From positions 26,672,001-26,736,000 of the forward strand of contig CM065394.1 in the NCBI GenBank assembly GCA_033060915.1: DNA of 64,000 nucleotides, in the 5' to 3' direction. Positions 11,818 through 24,347 of the stretch are shown here, in pieces (position 1 is the first letter of the stretch; every line of letters begins with the position of its first letter). Position numbers and translations under genes: made by a program. The DNA comes from Euryodendron excelsum (lineage: Eukaryota; Streptophyta; Magnoliopsida; Ericales; Pentaphylacaceae). Below the pieces are notes generated by a model. That model was not told the DNA's origin, did no database searches, and saw only the letters and a program-made list of their open reading frames with translations.

Positions 11818-12979
11818 TGTTTTCTCTAGATGATTAGCCACGAATCATAATAATATCCTAGACCGAACTCAGAGGAGTTTTATTACACAGACTTGGTAGA
11901 GGTTCCTAGAGTGGGCATCAGTGTTGAATCATCTAACCAGCAAAACATGAATCAGATAAGTACAAACCATTTTGGCAAACATATTATTTTCAACTGCATA
12001 ATTAAAGAGAGTTGGAGTAGCAAGACATGGACCCATACCAAAAATGTAGCTGTGTTCGTAGAGTAGCAAAAAGATGTACTGGTATGCACAGGTGCAACTC
12101 CTCCATTATCTAACATCAACCTTACCTTTATATCCTCTCACAATGCCATATACATATATAAATGTAGTAGTGTTCGTGGCAGCTGAAAATAGAAAGGTCA
12201 AAACAGTGCATATATAACAGATTGGGGATCCCGCGATGGCGCGCTAATAGCGTGCTAATAGCACAGACAGGTTTTTCACAAGACGAAGGACCGCGCGATC
12301 GCGCGCTTAGACCGTGTGATGGCGCGCTCTGACGGGTTATCAATACTTTTCAATTTTCTACGCAAACAGCTTACCACTTGGTTCTGAGCTGTATCTTTCA
12401 TAAAATGATAAACATGAATGAGACGATCATGAGGACCAAGGTTCTTCTCCTCCTCTGGAATCTGCTGAATAAACAACTTCATCAAAAACCTTTACAAAAC
12501 ACTTGGCATAAGACATAATGTGAACCCACTCGAACACTCAATATCAGAAAATATTTGCTACATCAATCAATTCACCACAGCCACAGCCTATTGAGCAGCC
12601 CAGATAAAAATGTTTTATAAGATAAGCAGATAAAAAAAAGACATGAAGCAGATTGAAAAAATAAAAACATGAGGGGAAAGAAGGAAAAAGAAGAAAGAAC
12701 GCAAAGCCACCACCAATTTTGAAAAAACAATAGTTGTTAAGGATTATATTGTTTTCTCTAGATGATCAGCCACGAATCATAATAATATTCTAGACCGAAC
12801 TCAGAGGAGTTTTATTACACAGACTTGGTAGAGGTTCCTATAGTGGGCATTAGTGTTGAATCATCTAACCAGCTAAACATGAATCAGATAAGTACAAACC
12901 ATTTTGGAAAACATATTATTTTCAACTACATATATAATTAAAGAGAGTTGGAGTGGCAAGAGATGGACTCATACCAAAT
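11818..12979. repeat. direct duplication inside CACTA (11818-12043 and 12750-12979)
   Basis: About 225 bp starting at TTTTCTCTAGATGATTAGCC recurs 932 bp downstream with few differences. The right copy overlaps the last exon of the minus-strand gene, so the left copy is a duplicated gene tail. The unit spans the tail up to GACCCATACCAAA / GACTCATACCAAA. Confidence 0.8.
12066..12345. repeat. GC-rich repeat unit 1 of CACTA (also 15438-15690, related 21782-21867)
   Basis: AAAGATGTACTGGTATGCAC starts a block of about 280 bp that recurs at 15438-15690. Each block ends in an unusually GC-rich segment with CCGCGATGGCGCGCTAATAG, GATCGCGCGC and TCTGACGGGTTA. The GC-rich part alone recurs a third time near 21782-21867 in the same orientation. 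The blocks flank the minus-strand gene and follow the transposase gene. Confidence 0.8.
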
Positions 12980-15351
12980 TCCTTGACTATTTCCACATGC
13001 CTTCATCTGCTGCATCATCAAACGTTGAAGTTCGTCGAATTTTTTTTGTAGTTCATCTCGGCTCCTCTTCTCATCCTCTCTCTCTCTTAGTTGCTCTTTT
13101 CGCTCCTTTTCTCGCTCCTCCCGCTCCTTAGCTCACTCGTCCTTCTCTCTTTCTCGTTCCTCACGAAATATCTCTAATTCAGATACAAGTGTCTTTAGCT
13201 TTTGATTTGAACGAGATTCATTATCATAGCCGGAGGATGGCTTCGGACCTACCCCAGACCCAAGGATGTACCCTTTTCTCTCACCAAGCACTTTCCTTGA
13301 GATTTCTTCTGGTGTTATATGTATGCCGGATGCCTTAGCATCATCACGAATTTTCACCATCTCTTTCTGTCAAAAAAGAAACAAATGTTATAAATTAGTT
13401 ACCATTTTTTGACAATACTAATAGTTGAGCTAGTATTGTACAAGAGTGTATAAGGCTTAAATATATACGTATTGCCTCTTGCATTCTGGGTGCAACCACT
13501 CTTTTGTCTTTTTTGACTGATGTCCATCCTTAAAATAATTAATAAAAACTAGCATTTCTTCATTTGTGGCCCGTGGCTGCAAAGTCAATCAACTATGTAC
13601 ATAAGTCATTTACTTGTATTGAAAATATGAGTTATATACCTTAAAAAATACAAAACTTATAGTGTGTTTTACATAACATCAACAATCACCTTTTTGGTCA
13701 TCGTAGCAGCAAATGATCTCGATCCCAGGGAATGGTCGTACGGCAACTTTTTCTTATTCTTTCTACCAGCTCTTGACCGTTTTTACAACAAAAAATATAA
13801 ACTTAAACTTCAAACTGAATTAATCACAATTCATTACAAATTTAAACTGAAATTAAATGGTGGTAAACTTACCCTAAATGTTTTACTCTTAAATACATGA
13901 TCAATCATGTAATTCCAATCATCCACCATCACCCCCCTGTATGGTTCATTATATGGATTAACCATAGCTTTTTTTGACTTGCGATAATGCTTACTCATCT
14001 TGCCTTTCCAATTTTTATACAAAAGATTAGCCCTATTATTTATCACAGCAAGGACTACAGGATTGTTCTCATCTGAATCCTCGTCAGTAGTGATGCAAAA
14101 TTTGTCCTACCAAAACAACAATAATTTAAAAGTGCTTGCAAACTGTTGAATATATAGTTTGTAACCTATTAATAGAAGACATTTATAGTTGAGTAGTCTA
14201 GAACTATTACCCGCACAGACTGTAGAATAGTTTCCTTAATTATTAGGTCAACAAGTTTCCATCTCTCAGCAAATCCTTCAACAGGACAATACCTTCTAAT
14301 TGCAATCCCCAGCTGGTTTGAACACATGGGAGCATAAGGACCGCAAAATGTGTTGAACCCTTCAAAAATTAGCACTGGAAGCCTTTCCCCGGAATTGTCA
14401 TCAATTAGTTTAGTTAATCCTTTTCCAAGACTAGGCCCCCGCACATGCCTTGACCCTGACCCACTTGACAAATATTTTTAAGCAGACATTTTACCAATTA
14501 CTATTTTAACAGTTACACCGGTAGGTCTACCAAGTATAAAGAAACTATATATCATTTTACCTACACCCCTTGTAACAATAGGAATCGGTGCACTTGGTTC
14601 AGAGTGATCAATATTGTGCAATTGATTAGTCATCACAGGTGGCTGTTCTAGCTGCTCTGAAGGCAAAGAACTCAGCAAAATAATGGTGGGTGGTGGCTCA
14701 CTCAGGGATTGCAAATTCATAAGTGAGTTTCCGGTTGAAGATGATGATGTATTCCTTCTTTTCTTCCCCGAATGTATGGTCACCTAGAAAATTAAAATGC
14801 AATGCATTAGAAAAACATGAATATAAAAAGCGACTATGTTATTAAATAATATATAAGTATTGTTATGAAAAAAAAATAAAGTCATTAGTGACAATTGAAT
14901 TATAAAATTGAGCATCACGAACCAGCTAATTAAAAAAATCCTTTGGTTTAGGTATAACATGATCAGGGACAACTTGTTTAGCTGACAAAATCTTTCAAAC
15001 CAAGTCATTACCAAGTGTTGTCACAAATATTACCTTATCTGCTCGAGATCGAGATGAATGGTCATTTTCGGTTGATGAGTATGTTCCTTCCTCATCTGAA
15101 GGTAGATATTCATCATCATCATGACTTTTATTCTTATTTTTCTTCTGACTACCTCCATGCTTAGAACATGTACTTGAATTAAATAATGAATTTGACAATC
15201 CTTTTAAATTTAAATCTACAAACCTTGCATTGTTACTTTCAATTCTATTTTTTCTTTGCATCTCGTAGTCCATCACCGTCTGGGACATGCCTCCAGGCTT
15301 GATAAACAACTTACGCTTCATTGACATATCTGCAACTATAACAGACATCAA
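12970..15351 (-). pseudogene. CACTA second gene, Ptta/En/Spm-type (Transposase_24, PF03004)
   Basis: About seven exons follow one another on the minus strand, all joined by plausible GT-AG sites (for example donors at 15033, 14210 and 13872). They encode a basic N-terminal block (DYEMQRKNRIESNNARFVDL) and an acidic Ser-rich linker. Then come PSLGKGLTKLIDDNSGERLP, NLLYKNWKGKMSKHYRKSKK with DDWNYMIDHVFKSKTFR, KLPYDHSLGSRSFA, and ISRKVLGERKGYILGSGVGP, the typical blocks of the Transposase_24 family. The tail is a charged coiled coil (REEREKERKEQLRERED). One clear premature stop (TGA, 13131-13133) truncates this coil. Proteins of this kind are thought to bind subterminal repeats and assist transposition in the nucleus. 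Confidence 0.82.
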
Positions 15352-15437
15352 ATGTTCAAAAGTAATTAATATGATAAACTAAATGCATTATGTATTGATG
15401 TACAATCAATGACAGCATGTTTCAATATATATTGTAG

Positions 15438-15690
15438 GAAAAAGATGTACTGGTATACAAGGTGCAACTCCTCCATTATCCAACACCAATCTTACCTTTA
15501 TATCCTCTCACAATGCCATATACATATATAAATGTAGTTATGTTCGTGGCAGCTGAAAACAGAGAGGTCAAAACAGTGCATACATAACAGATTGGGTATC
15601 CCGCGATGGCGCACTAATAGCGCGCTAATAGCACAGAGAGCTTATTTCACAGGATGAAGGACCGCACGATCACACGCTCTGACGGGTTAC
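15438..15690. repeat. GC-rich repeat unit 2 of CACTA
   Basis: This is the second copy of the block at 12066-12345, lying just upstream of the minus-strand gene. CpG sites in this copy are partly decayed to CA or TG (GACCGCACGATCACACG against GACCGCGCGATCGCGCG). Confidence 0.75.
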
Positions 15691-17642
15691 CTGGCCTAGT
15701 CACGAAAACAAAATGACAAATCAGGCGAGAAGAAGATAGGTAGTATTCAGGGTTAGAAATTAGCGTTGAGAGGCTCTCCTTATGGGCAAATCAGTCTAGA
15801 AATTGATTACACCAAATTAAAGCAACAATTTTAAAGCATCTAACTAGTGTTTCCTATGAATTGAATTAAAAAATAAATAATCTAAGCTTAAATAATCAGA
15901 TTGCAAACCATAAGAAGTATCGTACCTAAGGAGGAGGAAGAGAGAAATGGATTGAGATTGTTCTTCTTTCTATATGTAGCCAGACATACAAGATTGTGAG
16001 ATAGAGAGAATAATAAAGAGAGATTGTTTTGTTTTAATTGAGATCGATAAAAGGGTTTACAGGGACTGACAAATCTGAATAAAATAAACGTGAGAAGTAT
16101 AGCGCTATATTTTTGGAGGGAAATTTAGGAAACAAATTTTTTCCATACTTCTTATATTCTATAAATTATATTTAGAGTTTTTTGTTTAATTCTAAATACA
16201 GACGAGACTATTTTGACTCATACCAAACATAATATTAGTTTAATAAATTAATTCCAATCAACTCTTTGTATCTTTATTTATTTTTTATTTAGTTGTAATG
16301 ATTTATGTGAAATCATATAAAAAATTAAACAACCCTAAATATAAAGGGTTTTATGTAATTGAATTCTAATTGTATTAATAAATTAAAAAAATTAAATAAA
16401 GAGAAATAGCATTAACTTATAAGAGATAAAACTAACTCAATAGAGAGAAATCATTAATTCGTGGAATAGTATGGTAAATAATTTGCTTAGTGCCACCAAT
16501 TAACAATAACTTTGTTCCACTTAAAATTTATGTATTCTAAAATAAATAGTCAACTAAAATTATAGCAAGTATTTATTTTTTAAATATATATTAAAATATA
16601 TACTTATATATATAAGAATGCAGGGGCAGAGATTGTGAGGCCTCTAATGATTAATCTCTATATTTCATCTCATATTTTTCTTGTGTGCATGATTATCGTG
16701 AATTCAATTGTCCTTTTTTGTTCTTTTTTTTTTTTTTTTGGGTATCTTTATGGCTTTTGTGTAATTTACTAATCTTTAATTTTTTTGGATACTATTGATA
16801 TTTGTATACTATTATTGTAATTTTTTTTTTGGGTATTTGTTTACTATTGGTATTTGCTAATCTTTAATATTTAATTTACTAATCTTTAATTTTTGTGGAT
16901 ACTATTATCGTGAATTCAGTTGTCCAATGAATTTTTGAGTAATTGAAATTTTTCTATTTCTTATTCATTTTTCCTTTCATTTTTCTTTTCACTAGGAGTT
17001 CATCATTGCATTACTTCAGTACTTGGATTTTATTACTTTTCTTATTCATTTTTTCTTTATTTTTTATGTAGAAAAGAAATCATTGGCCTAAATTAATTAG
17101 CGTTAGATTATATATGCATCATTTATTCTGTCCATCTAAATCTTTTGTCTCAGACATTTTGTAATATATCATGTGTCGAAAGAATACAAATGGTTTGTCA
17201 ATGAAAATTGCACATTTAAAAAAAAAAAGTTTAGACCATGTACCTAAATATAAATTGTATTCCTTTTTAATTGTACATTTTTTTAAAAAATTGTACATTT
17301 TGATGCTTGAATACATTTTAATATTATTTCAAATTCATTCTTCCCAACATAATCGAGAGAGAATTTTGGAAATTAGGTTAGATTATGTTAGATGAGATTA
17401 GATATGCCACATCGAGAGAGAATTTAGGAAATTAAAATCAGTTGCCTAATAAATTAAAAGCCATGACCACATTTTATAGTCTTCAAAGTTTAACAAATCT
17501 AAACAAAAAATTTAAATGTAGTTGGGAGAGACGATTTTTTATGAAAAAATTGCGTTGGATAAGACATGACATAGGTAGTACCATTTTATTGTGGTAGTTT
17601 TGTATTTTAATTTTTATTCTGATCCTTGTAGGTTACAAGTCA
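15691..17642. other. central AT-rich spacer between the divergent CACTA genes
   Basis: About 2 kb of AT-rich DNA without coding signal. It lies between the 5' ends of both CACTA genes and so probably holds their promoters. CTAATCTTTAATTTTT-type words recur at 16770-16900. Confidence 0.6.
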
Positions 17643-20600
17643 TGGATAAAAGTTGGATGACGATTAAGGATAGAGTGAGAAGTGAAGAATATAAAAATGG
17701 TGCAGTAAAGTTTATAAAGTTTGCGAGGGAAAAATTAGATGACCAAGAGGCTAAGATTTCTTGTTCGTGTTTAAATTGTTTGAATGGAAAAAAGCTGAGT
17801 GCGAAAAAAGTTTATGTTCACTTAATCCAAAAAGGGGATCGATCCTTCTTACAACACCTGGGTAGATCATGGAGAACCTATTGATGTGCGTCAACCAAGT
17901 GTACGAAACGATGATGACCAATACGAAGGTGGTGATAATTCAAATATAGTGGAAGGTGACATTCTTTGGGACAATGATTAGTTGCACAATATGTTGGAAG
18001 AAATCTACGTGGGTGGAGCCTTCGATGATAGTATGGACAATTTGCCTAACACTTTTGAAAGTCAAGATGCGTAGAAATTTGATAAGTTGTTTAATGGTGC
18101 TCATCGTGAAGTATATTCAAGATGTAAAATGTCAATTTTGTCGTTCATTGTGAAAATGCTTCATATTAAGGTGTACAACAAGATGACCAATGTTGCGTTT
18201 GACATGGTGATGGATGCATTCAAGGAGATGCTACCGAGTGCTGATGATACTAGACCAGGAAATTTTTATGAATGTAAAAAGTACTTGCGTGATTTGGGTT
18301 TGGGGTATGTGCCTATTCATTCGTGCAAGTATAATTGTGCACTATTTTGGGGAGAGACAGCAGATTTGGAGCATTGCCCAAAGTATAAAGAGTCCAGATA
18401 CAAGGTAAATGATGATAAAGGTAAGAAGATCCTTCATATTACGTTATTTTTCCCTAACACCGAGGCTTAAAATATTGTTTATGTCAAAGAAAATAGCAGC
18501 TAAAATGAGATGGCACAAGGAGAAACGTTTAGATGATGGAGTATTAAGACATCCGGCTGATGCCAACAAATGGAAGGATTTTGATAGGCGATATCCATTT
18601 TCGTTGAAGACTCGCGAAACGTGAGATTATGGTTAGCAACTGATGGTTTTAATCCCTTTGGCAATAGGAGCTCATCATATAGTATGTGGCCCGCTATTTT
18701 GATGCCTTACAACCTCCCACCATAGATGTGCATGAAAGAGCCCTATTTTATGATATCATTGCTGATTCCTAGGCCATTGTCCCCTGGAAGAGATATTGAT
18801 GTTTACTTGCAACCACTTATTAGCGAGCTGAAAGAATTGTGGGTGAATGGGGTTCAAGCATATGATGCTTCGAAAGGGCAAAGGTTTCTAATGCGTGCAG
18901 CCGTAATGTGGACGATTAATGACTTCCCTGCATATGGAAACATGTCTGGTTGGACTACAAAAGGTTATTTGGCTTGCCCTATATGCAATGAGGACAATTC
19001 ATCGCAGGGTTTGATAAGCAAGATAAGGTACATGGGAGCTCGTCGCTTCTTGCCTAAAAATCACAGTTGGCGAACGAGTAAGCTGTTTAATGGTGAGATG
19101 GAAAATCGATCCAGGCCTATGGAGATGTCAGGCAAACAAATTTTGGAGCAAATTGATTCAGGGACTTACAAGGCATTTGGAAAGCATCCAAGTTGTAGAA
19201 AAAGACGAAGAGATGAGCATTCAATTTTAAATTGGACGAAGAGAAGTATTATGTTTGAGTTGCCCTATTAGAAAACCCTCCAGCTTCGACACAACCTCGA
19301 TGTCATGCATATATAGAAGAATATATGTGATAATCTGCTTGGAACGTTATTGGGCATAGACGGTATGAATAAGGATACGAAAAAGGCACACTTAGATTTA
19401 GAAAACCTGAATATATGAAAGGAGCTACACCTCAAGAAGCGTGATGATGGGTCTTTTGAGAAGCCTCCAGCATTGTACACACTGCCCCCTATTGGGAGAC
19501 AAGGCTTTTATGATTTTTTAAAGTCAATCAAGTACCCTAATGGTTATACAGCAAACATCTCTAACTCTGTGAGCACTCAAGGGGGTAAGTTGTCTGGCCT
19601 TAAAACTCATGATTGCCATGTCCTTTTGCAGCAACTTCTTCCGATTGGGATGCGCAGTTATGTTACTAAGAAAATTGGTACCGTGCTATTTGAGTTAGGT
19701 AATTTTTTTCAGCAATTGTGCTCAAAGACATTGAGGGTAGATGATGTAGAGAAGCTAGAGGGCCATATCATCCTCGTACTTTGCAAGCTTGAAAAGATAT
19801 TTCCTCCGACTTTCTTTAATGTCATGGTGCACTTGGCTGTTCATTTACCTCGTGAAATTAAGCTTGGAGGACTAGTGCAATATCGATGGATGTATCCAAT
19901 TGAAAGGTAATTGTTACGTCATCGAAAAACATAATACTGTGTGATATCATATTATGTTGTCTAGACTGAGCATGTTCTTGATGATTTGAAAGCCTAATTT
20001 CCTCTTGAAAAATTTTCATTGTCTCGTCTGTAGGCTACTTGGAATGTTAAAAGGATTTGTTGCCAATAAAGCTCGTCCAGAAGGTTCAATTGCAAAGGCG
20101 TACCATTCCAAAGAGTGTACTACTTTCTGTTCTAGGTATCTTGACGGAATAAAAACTATTTTCAACCGACAGGAAAGGACCGATGATGGTGGTGAGCGTG
20201 GTCCTGGGTTAGTAGTATTTTCTCAAACAGCCCGTCCATTTGGCTTGATTACAAGGGCACCAGATGTGGCCACTACAGAACGTGAAATGGCAGACTGGTT
20301 TATCTTGTTCAATTGTTCAGAAGTGGAACCTTACCTACAGTATGTTTTCGTTGACGTTCTTAATTTCATTTCTTACATATGATTATATTTATGTAATTGT
20401 AATTAAGAAAGTGTATTGATCGAATAGGAAATACAGCAGTTTGCTTGGAAATAAAAATGCAGAATACATCAAAAAGTAACAACAAAAAGAATTTTCAAAT
20501 TGGTTCAAACAAGAAGTAAGTCCTAGTTACTTGTGCACGTGAAGATAATGATATACTAAAATTAACATTATTTACGTTGTTTGTGTAGATGAATCAATTG

Positions 20601-21363
20601 AGAAAAGATAAAGCCCCAGAAGCAACAGATGAATTATGGTCGTTGGCCAACGGTCCGAGTCCAATAGTAAGGACATATTCAGGGTGTACTTGTAATGGAA
20701 TGCAATTTCATACCGTCGACCGCGACAGTCGCCATAAAAGTCAAAATAGTGGTGTGGTAATGGAAGGAAATCACCCAAGCGGCTTAACGAATTTCTACGG
20801 TAAATTGATCAAAGTGTGGGAAATGACGTATTTGTTTGAATATCGAGTTATTTTGTTCCAATGTGAATGGTTCAATACTGGTACCAACAAGACTTGTCGG
20901 ATGGATGAACATGCCATAAGTATTAATGTCAAAAGTAGATGGTACAAGAATGATCTATTTGTGTTACCAAATCAAGTCCATCAAGTTTTCTACGTCAATG
21001 ATACCAAGTATAAGACGTCAATCAAGAAAGATTGGAAAGTTGTAGAACGATTCCAACATCGAGGAATATGGGATGTGCCAGAGAAAGATGAAATAGATCA
21101 AACAGATGATCCCGTTGATGTGTTCCAACAAGAAACGAGCATCGAGATTACACCAATTATCCTTAAAGATCCCATTACCAATGATTTGCTTAAGACTAAT
21201 GTTGATCCAGAAGTTATTAGCGAGGAGGCAATTTTACAATCTAGGATTCAGCAAGCAGAAAATGGTGAAGAAGAAGTATTCCGTCATGATCAGGAAGATG
21301 AACTACCAAAGAATCCAAATGATGAAGAAGAGTTTGATGACTTTGAAATAAACCTTGCATAGA
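17643..21363 (+). pseudogene. CACTA transposase (TNPD/TNP2-like: Transpos_assoc, Transposase_21, DUF4218, DUF4216)
   Basis: The start ATG at 17643 opens MDKSWMTIKDRVRSEEYKNG, the transposase-associated domain with its Cys pairs (CSCLNCLNGKK). Blocks of Transposase_21 follow: RWHKEKRLDDGVLRHPADAN, GRDIDVYLQPLISELKELWV, then AVMWTINDFPAYGNMSGWTT with CPICN. Then come DUF4218 (LKTHDCHVLLQQLLPIGMRS) and DUF4216 (VFYVNDTKYKTSIKKDWKVV), and an acidic C terminus. Introns are visible at 19907-20033, 20340-20427 and 20516-20588. The frame is broken near 17850, 18440 and 18615, with stops near 17979, 18073, 18724, 19269, 19314 and 19418; several fit TGG or CGA decay. The enzyme would cut and join element ends in the nucleus. 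This copy is dead. Confidence 0.93.
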
Positions 21364-22280
21364 ACTGACATGATGTAACAATGAATGCATGTGGAAGCCA
21401 CAATGGATTCTATGATCACCTATATTCAAGACGGTCACATACCTCCTCCACCACCTCCTCCTGCTTCTCAGTGATTTTGTGATAAAAAGGAGGAGATTAG
21501 CTTGATGATTGTTTTTAAATGTCGTAGCTTGGTTGTGTGGTGGTGATAGTGTGGTTGGTTGTTTAGATGTTTTTAGTTGTAATTATGTTGTCGGACGGAT
21601 TTGTTTTGGACATTTGGTTTGGATGATATATATATGATGGTTTGAATGATGAGTCATGTTTCTTTTGTAGTATATTTTGGGATTGTTAATGTATTAATTG
21701 AACATGTTTTTATTTTGATGGATTGTGTTTACTTTGGTAACTGTTAAGCGGATGATTTCAGTTGATATCAGTTAATGAAATCAGCAAGCGCGCAATCGCG
21801 GCCTAATAGCGCACTAATAGCACAGAGACTTCGTCTAGTCCACTGTTGGAGCCCGCGATCGCGCGCTAGTGGTAGTTTTTTAAAACTTGTGAATACGAAC
21901 CATCTTTTATTTGTCTTTACTGAAATTAAAAGCCATGTGGGCTTAATTCATCAAATTATAGTATATCAATTGAATGCATATGGGATACGTTTGCCTTAAG
22001 TTACTCCAAAGTTCCAAGTTACTTCATTTTATTCGATTTCTTATAGTTAGCATGAAACTAAATATATTTGAATTGGTGATTGGGATGAGATTACTTTCTG
22101 TACGCATGCTATAAGAAACCCAACCTTACCTGAAAACTTATTTATTTGCAACTCACTCATTAATTAATGAGAAAGATATATGTATGGTTAATTGAGAGTT
22201 GACATGTTTTACATTTCATTCATTGGGAGTATTCCCTTGTCACTATTTTCCCTCCCATCACTGTGAAAAATTTAGTTTTC
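21364..22280 (+). other. CACTA 3' non-coding part
   Basis: No gene was seen. It contains the third GC-rich unit (21782-21867) and unremarkable AT-rich DNA up to the captured receptor fragment. Confidence 0.6.
21782..21867. repeat. GC-rich repeat unit 3 of CACTA
   Basis: The segment AATCGCGGCCTAATAGCGCA, followed by CTAATAGCACAGAGAC and GCCCGCGATCGCGCGCTAG, matches the GC-rich core of the other two units. It lies about 420 bp after the transposase stop codon. Confidence 0.7.
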
Positions 22281-22670
22281 CAATATTAACCATGCAATTT
22301 CGTGGTCAAGTTACTGGATTTTCAAATGAATCATTGCCTCGATTCATTGGATACATTGGATTTGAGTATAGTAACAAACTAGAAGGGCTTATTCCCATAT
22401 CTTTCTTTGAAATTAAAAGGCTTAATATCCTTGTACTTTCTTTCAACAACTTCAGTGGCACCATAGAGTTATAGATGTGATCCCGGGGCTACAAAAGCTT
22501 ACAACAATTGAGCTTTCATACAACAGCTTAATTGACAGTTTATGCCAGTGCAAGCAAGTCTACCTTATCTTTCTTTCCCCAACTGAACACATTAAAAATG
22601 ACTTGTTGCAAGCTGCAAAGATTTCCTAACCTACAGAACCAATCGAGAATGATTTATTTGGACAAAATAA
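22281..22670 (+). pseudogene. captured fragment of a Ve/Cf-like leucine-rich-repeat receptor protein gene
   Basis: The translation gives FRGQVTGFSNES, then (shifted) DSLDTLDLS, NKLEGLIPISFFEIKRLNIL, VLSFNNFSGTIEL, DVIPGLQKLTTIELSYNS, and SKSTLSFFPQLNTLKMTCCK followed by LQRFPNLQNQSRMIYLD. These are consecutive leucine-rich repeats with the wording typical of plant receptor-like proteins such as tomato Ve and Cf proteins, which sit in the plasma membrane and sense pathogens. At least three frameshifts and no start, signal peptide or membrane segment show it is only an internal piece of about 125 residues. It lies inside the CACTA boundaries, between the transposase and the right end. Confidence 0.8.
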
Positions 22671-22679
22671 ATTTTCATC

Positions 22680-22984
22680 AAATTTTAGATTGCAACCAAA
22701 CTTTAGTCGCAAATGTTAAACATTTGGCAACAAAAAAAAACTTAGTCACCTAATGTTCAACTTTTGGCAACAACAAAAAACTTAGTCACCTAATGTTCAA
22801 CTTTTGGCAACATTGCATCAAGTTAGTTACCGAAAACTATAACTATTGGCCACTAAAAAGCCATGGTTGCTAAAATGTTAATAATGCTGACCAAATTATT
22901 ATTTAGTTGCTAGACATGTAACTAAACTATTACCCACAATATGGTTGCAACAATTAGTCGCGAAATGTGTTTTTTCTTGAAGTG
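22680..22984. repeat. CACTA right subterminal repeats
   Basis: TTTAGTCGCAA, CTTAGTCACC, TTTAGTTGCTA and TTAGTCGCGAA recur up to the terminus. A 45-bp stretch containing CTTAGTCACCTAATGTTCAA is repeated in tandem at about 22740-22805. Confidence 0.75.
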
Positions 22985-23913
22985 AAAGCGTGTTGAAACA
23001 TAAGAGGGTTTTAGAAAGAGAGACTTTTGAAAAGAGAGTTTTTAGCAAGTATAAACTATCTCACTTTCCTAAAGCGATTCTATATATAAAAAGGCTAAAA
23101 CCACTTTAGGAAAGTGGTTTTGAAAACAAGGATTTAAAAATATGGACCATATTAGCCACTTTAAATGTAACACTTTCCTAAAGCAACCCTAGCCATGGAA
23201 AGGCTAGAATCACTCTAGGATTGTGATTTTGAAAACAAGTTTTGAAAAAGAAGATTTTAATGCAATTTTGAAAAAGATGTTAAAGCAAGCTTTGAAAATG
23301 AGTTTCGGAAGAATGCAAGATCATGATATGCACAATGCAAAGAGGGTCGTAAACATACAAGGTTAAAGGCTTCACCACATAATCAAGGGGGCCAAACCCA
23401 CGTGGTCTCCAGTTAGACTAAAAGAAAGCCCCCGACACGGTGACTCTCCAATAGCCTAATCCTACACATGGACCGGGAATTCCCTTGTTTCAAGCATGCA
23501 AGAAGGGAGGGGGAGAAGATAGGGGATTAAAATAGAAGAAAACCCAAGTGAGTTCAAAGGGAGAAGAGAGGGGGGAAGATGCGTAAACATAAATAAGAAG
23601 CCTACCTTGCGTCTTCTTTATTTTGCTTAGCTTTGCTTGTCTTGCTTCGGTCTTCACTTCAGTCTTCAAGTGCTTGTCTTCAATCTTCAAAACATCAGAT
23701 TGCAGCACTTCAAGTCTTCAAAAGAGGCTTTAGAGGCTAGTGTATGAGTGTATAGAGGTGTATATGAGTGTATAGGAGGCTAGGGTTTGTGTATGGAGGC
23801 TAGGGTATAGAAAACTTAAGGAGACTAGGGTTTAGAGAGGCTACAAACTCTGTATATCGAAAAGTAGGGTTTTTAGACTGAATTTGCGAACCTCTTTCAC
23901 ACTAGAGGAGACT

Positions 23914-23925
23914 CTATATTTATAG
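23914..23925 (-). promoter_or_regulatory. TATA box of the solo LTR
   Basis: Minus-strand CTATAAATATAG matches the plant TATA consensus. It lies about 1.76 kb from the minus-strand start of the LTR (25688), which agrees with minus orientation. Confidence 0.45.
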
Positions 23926-24347
23926 AAAAGGGAATGACCTGGCGCCTGTTGCAGTGGCGCCAGGGCAAATTTCCTCTTGGCGCCACCAGTAAGTTAGGAA
24001 AGTTTGTTAAGTCGGCAAGTAACGCATCTTTGGAATATTTGGGCGCCTGTACTAGTGACTACCATGTAATTTTTAGCCTGGTTTCACTAGGAATAACTCC
24101 GAAAGGCCCGGGAAGGATTTAAGGGACCAGGAATGGCCCGGAAGGCCAGAAAGGGACAGGAACCCTTAGAATAAAGTCCCGGAGGTAATGGACTTGAAAA
24201 AAAGATGACAAGATTTGTCGGAAGGGTTGACCGGGCCATTAGGGGCAAAACGGTCAACTAGATCGGAAAGCTACCGGGACGGACTCAGAATGTTCCGGAA
24301 GAAGACTCTAGATTTAGAAACATTATTTAGAATGTTTTCAAAGGCTA

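Larger units (their letters stand above)
10804..22984 (+). mobile_element. CACTA (En/Spm-type) DNA transposon, 12.2 kb
   Basis: The left end reads CAGTACAAGACAAAACACAT and the right end, read on the minus strand, CACTTCAAGAAAAAACACAT, decayed forms of a CACTA terminal repeat. An exact 3-bp duplication AAA flanks it (10801-10803 and 22985-22987), as expected for this superfamily. Subterminal zones hold many TTAGTCGC or GGCGACTAA words. Inside are a minus-strand gene of the Ptta/En/Spm type (about 12970-15351) and a plus-strand transposase (17643-21363), divergently arranged. A captured host receptor fragment lies near the right end. Both genes carry disabling changes. Confidence 0.92.

Noticed and set aside
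17171..17395. Lys/Ile-rich frames on both strands near 17119-17395
   Set aside because: AT-rich chance frames in the spacer upstream of the transposase start.
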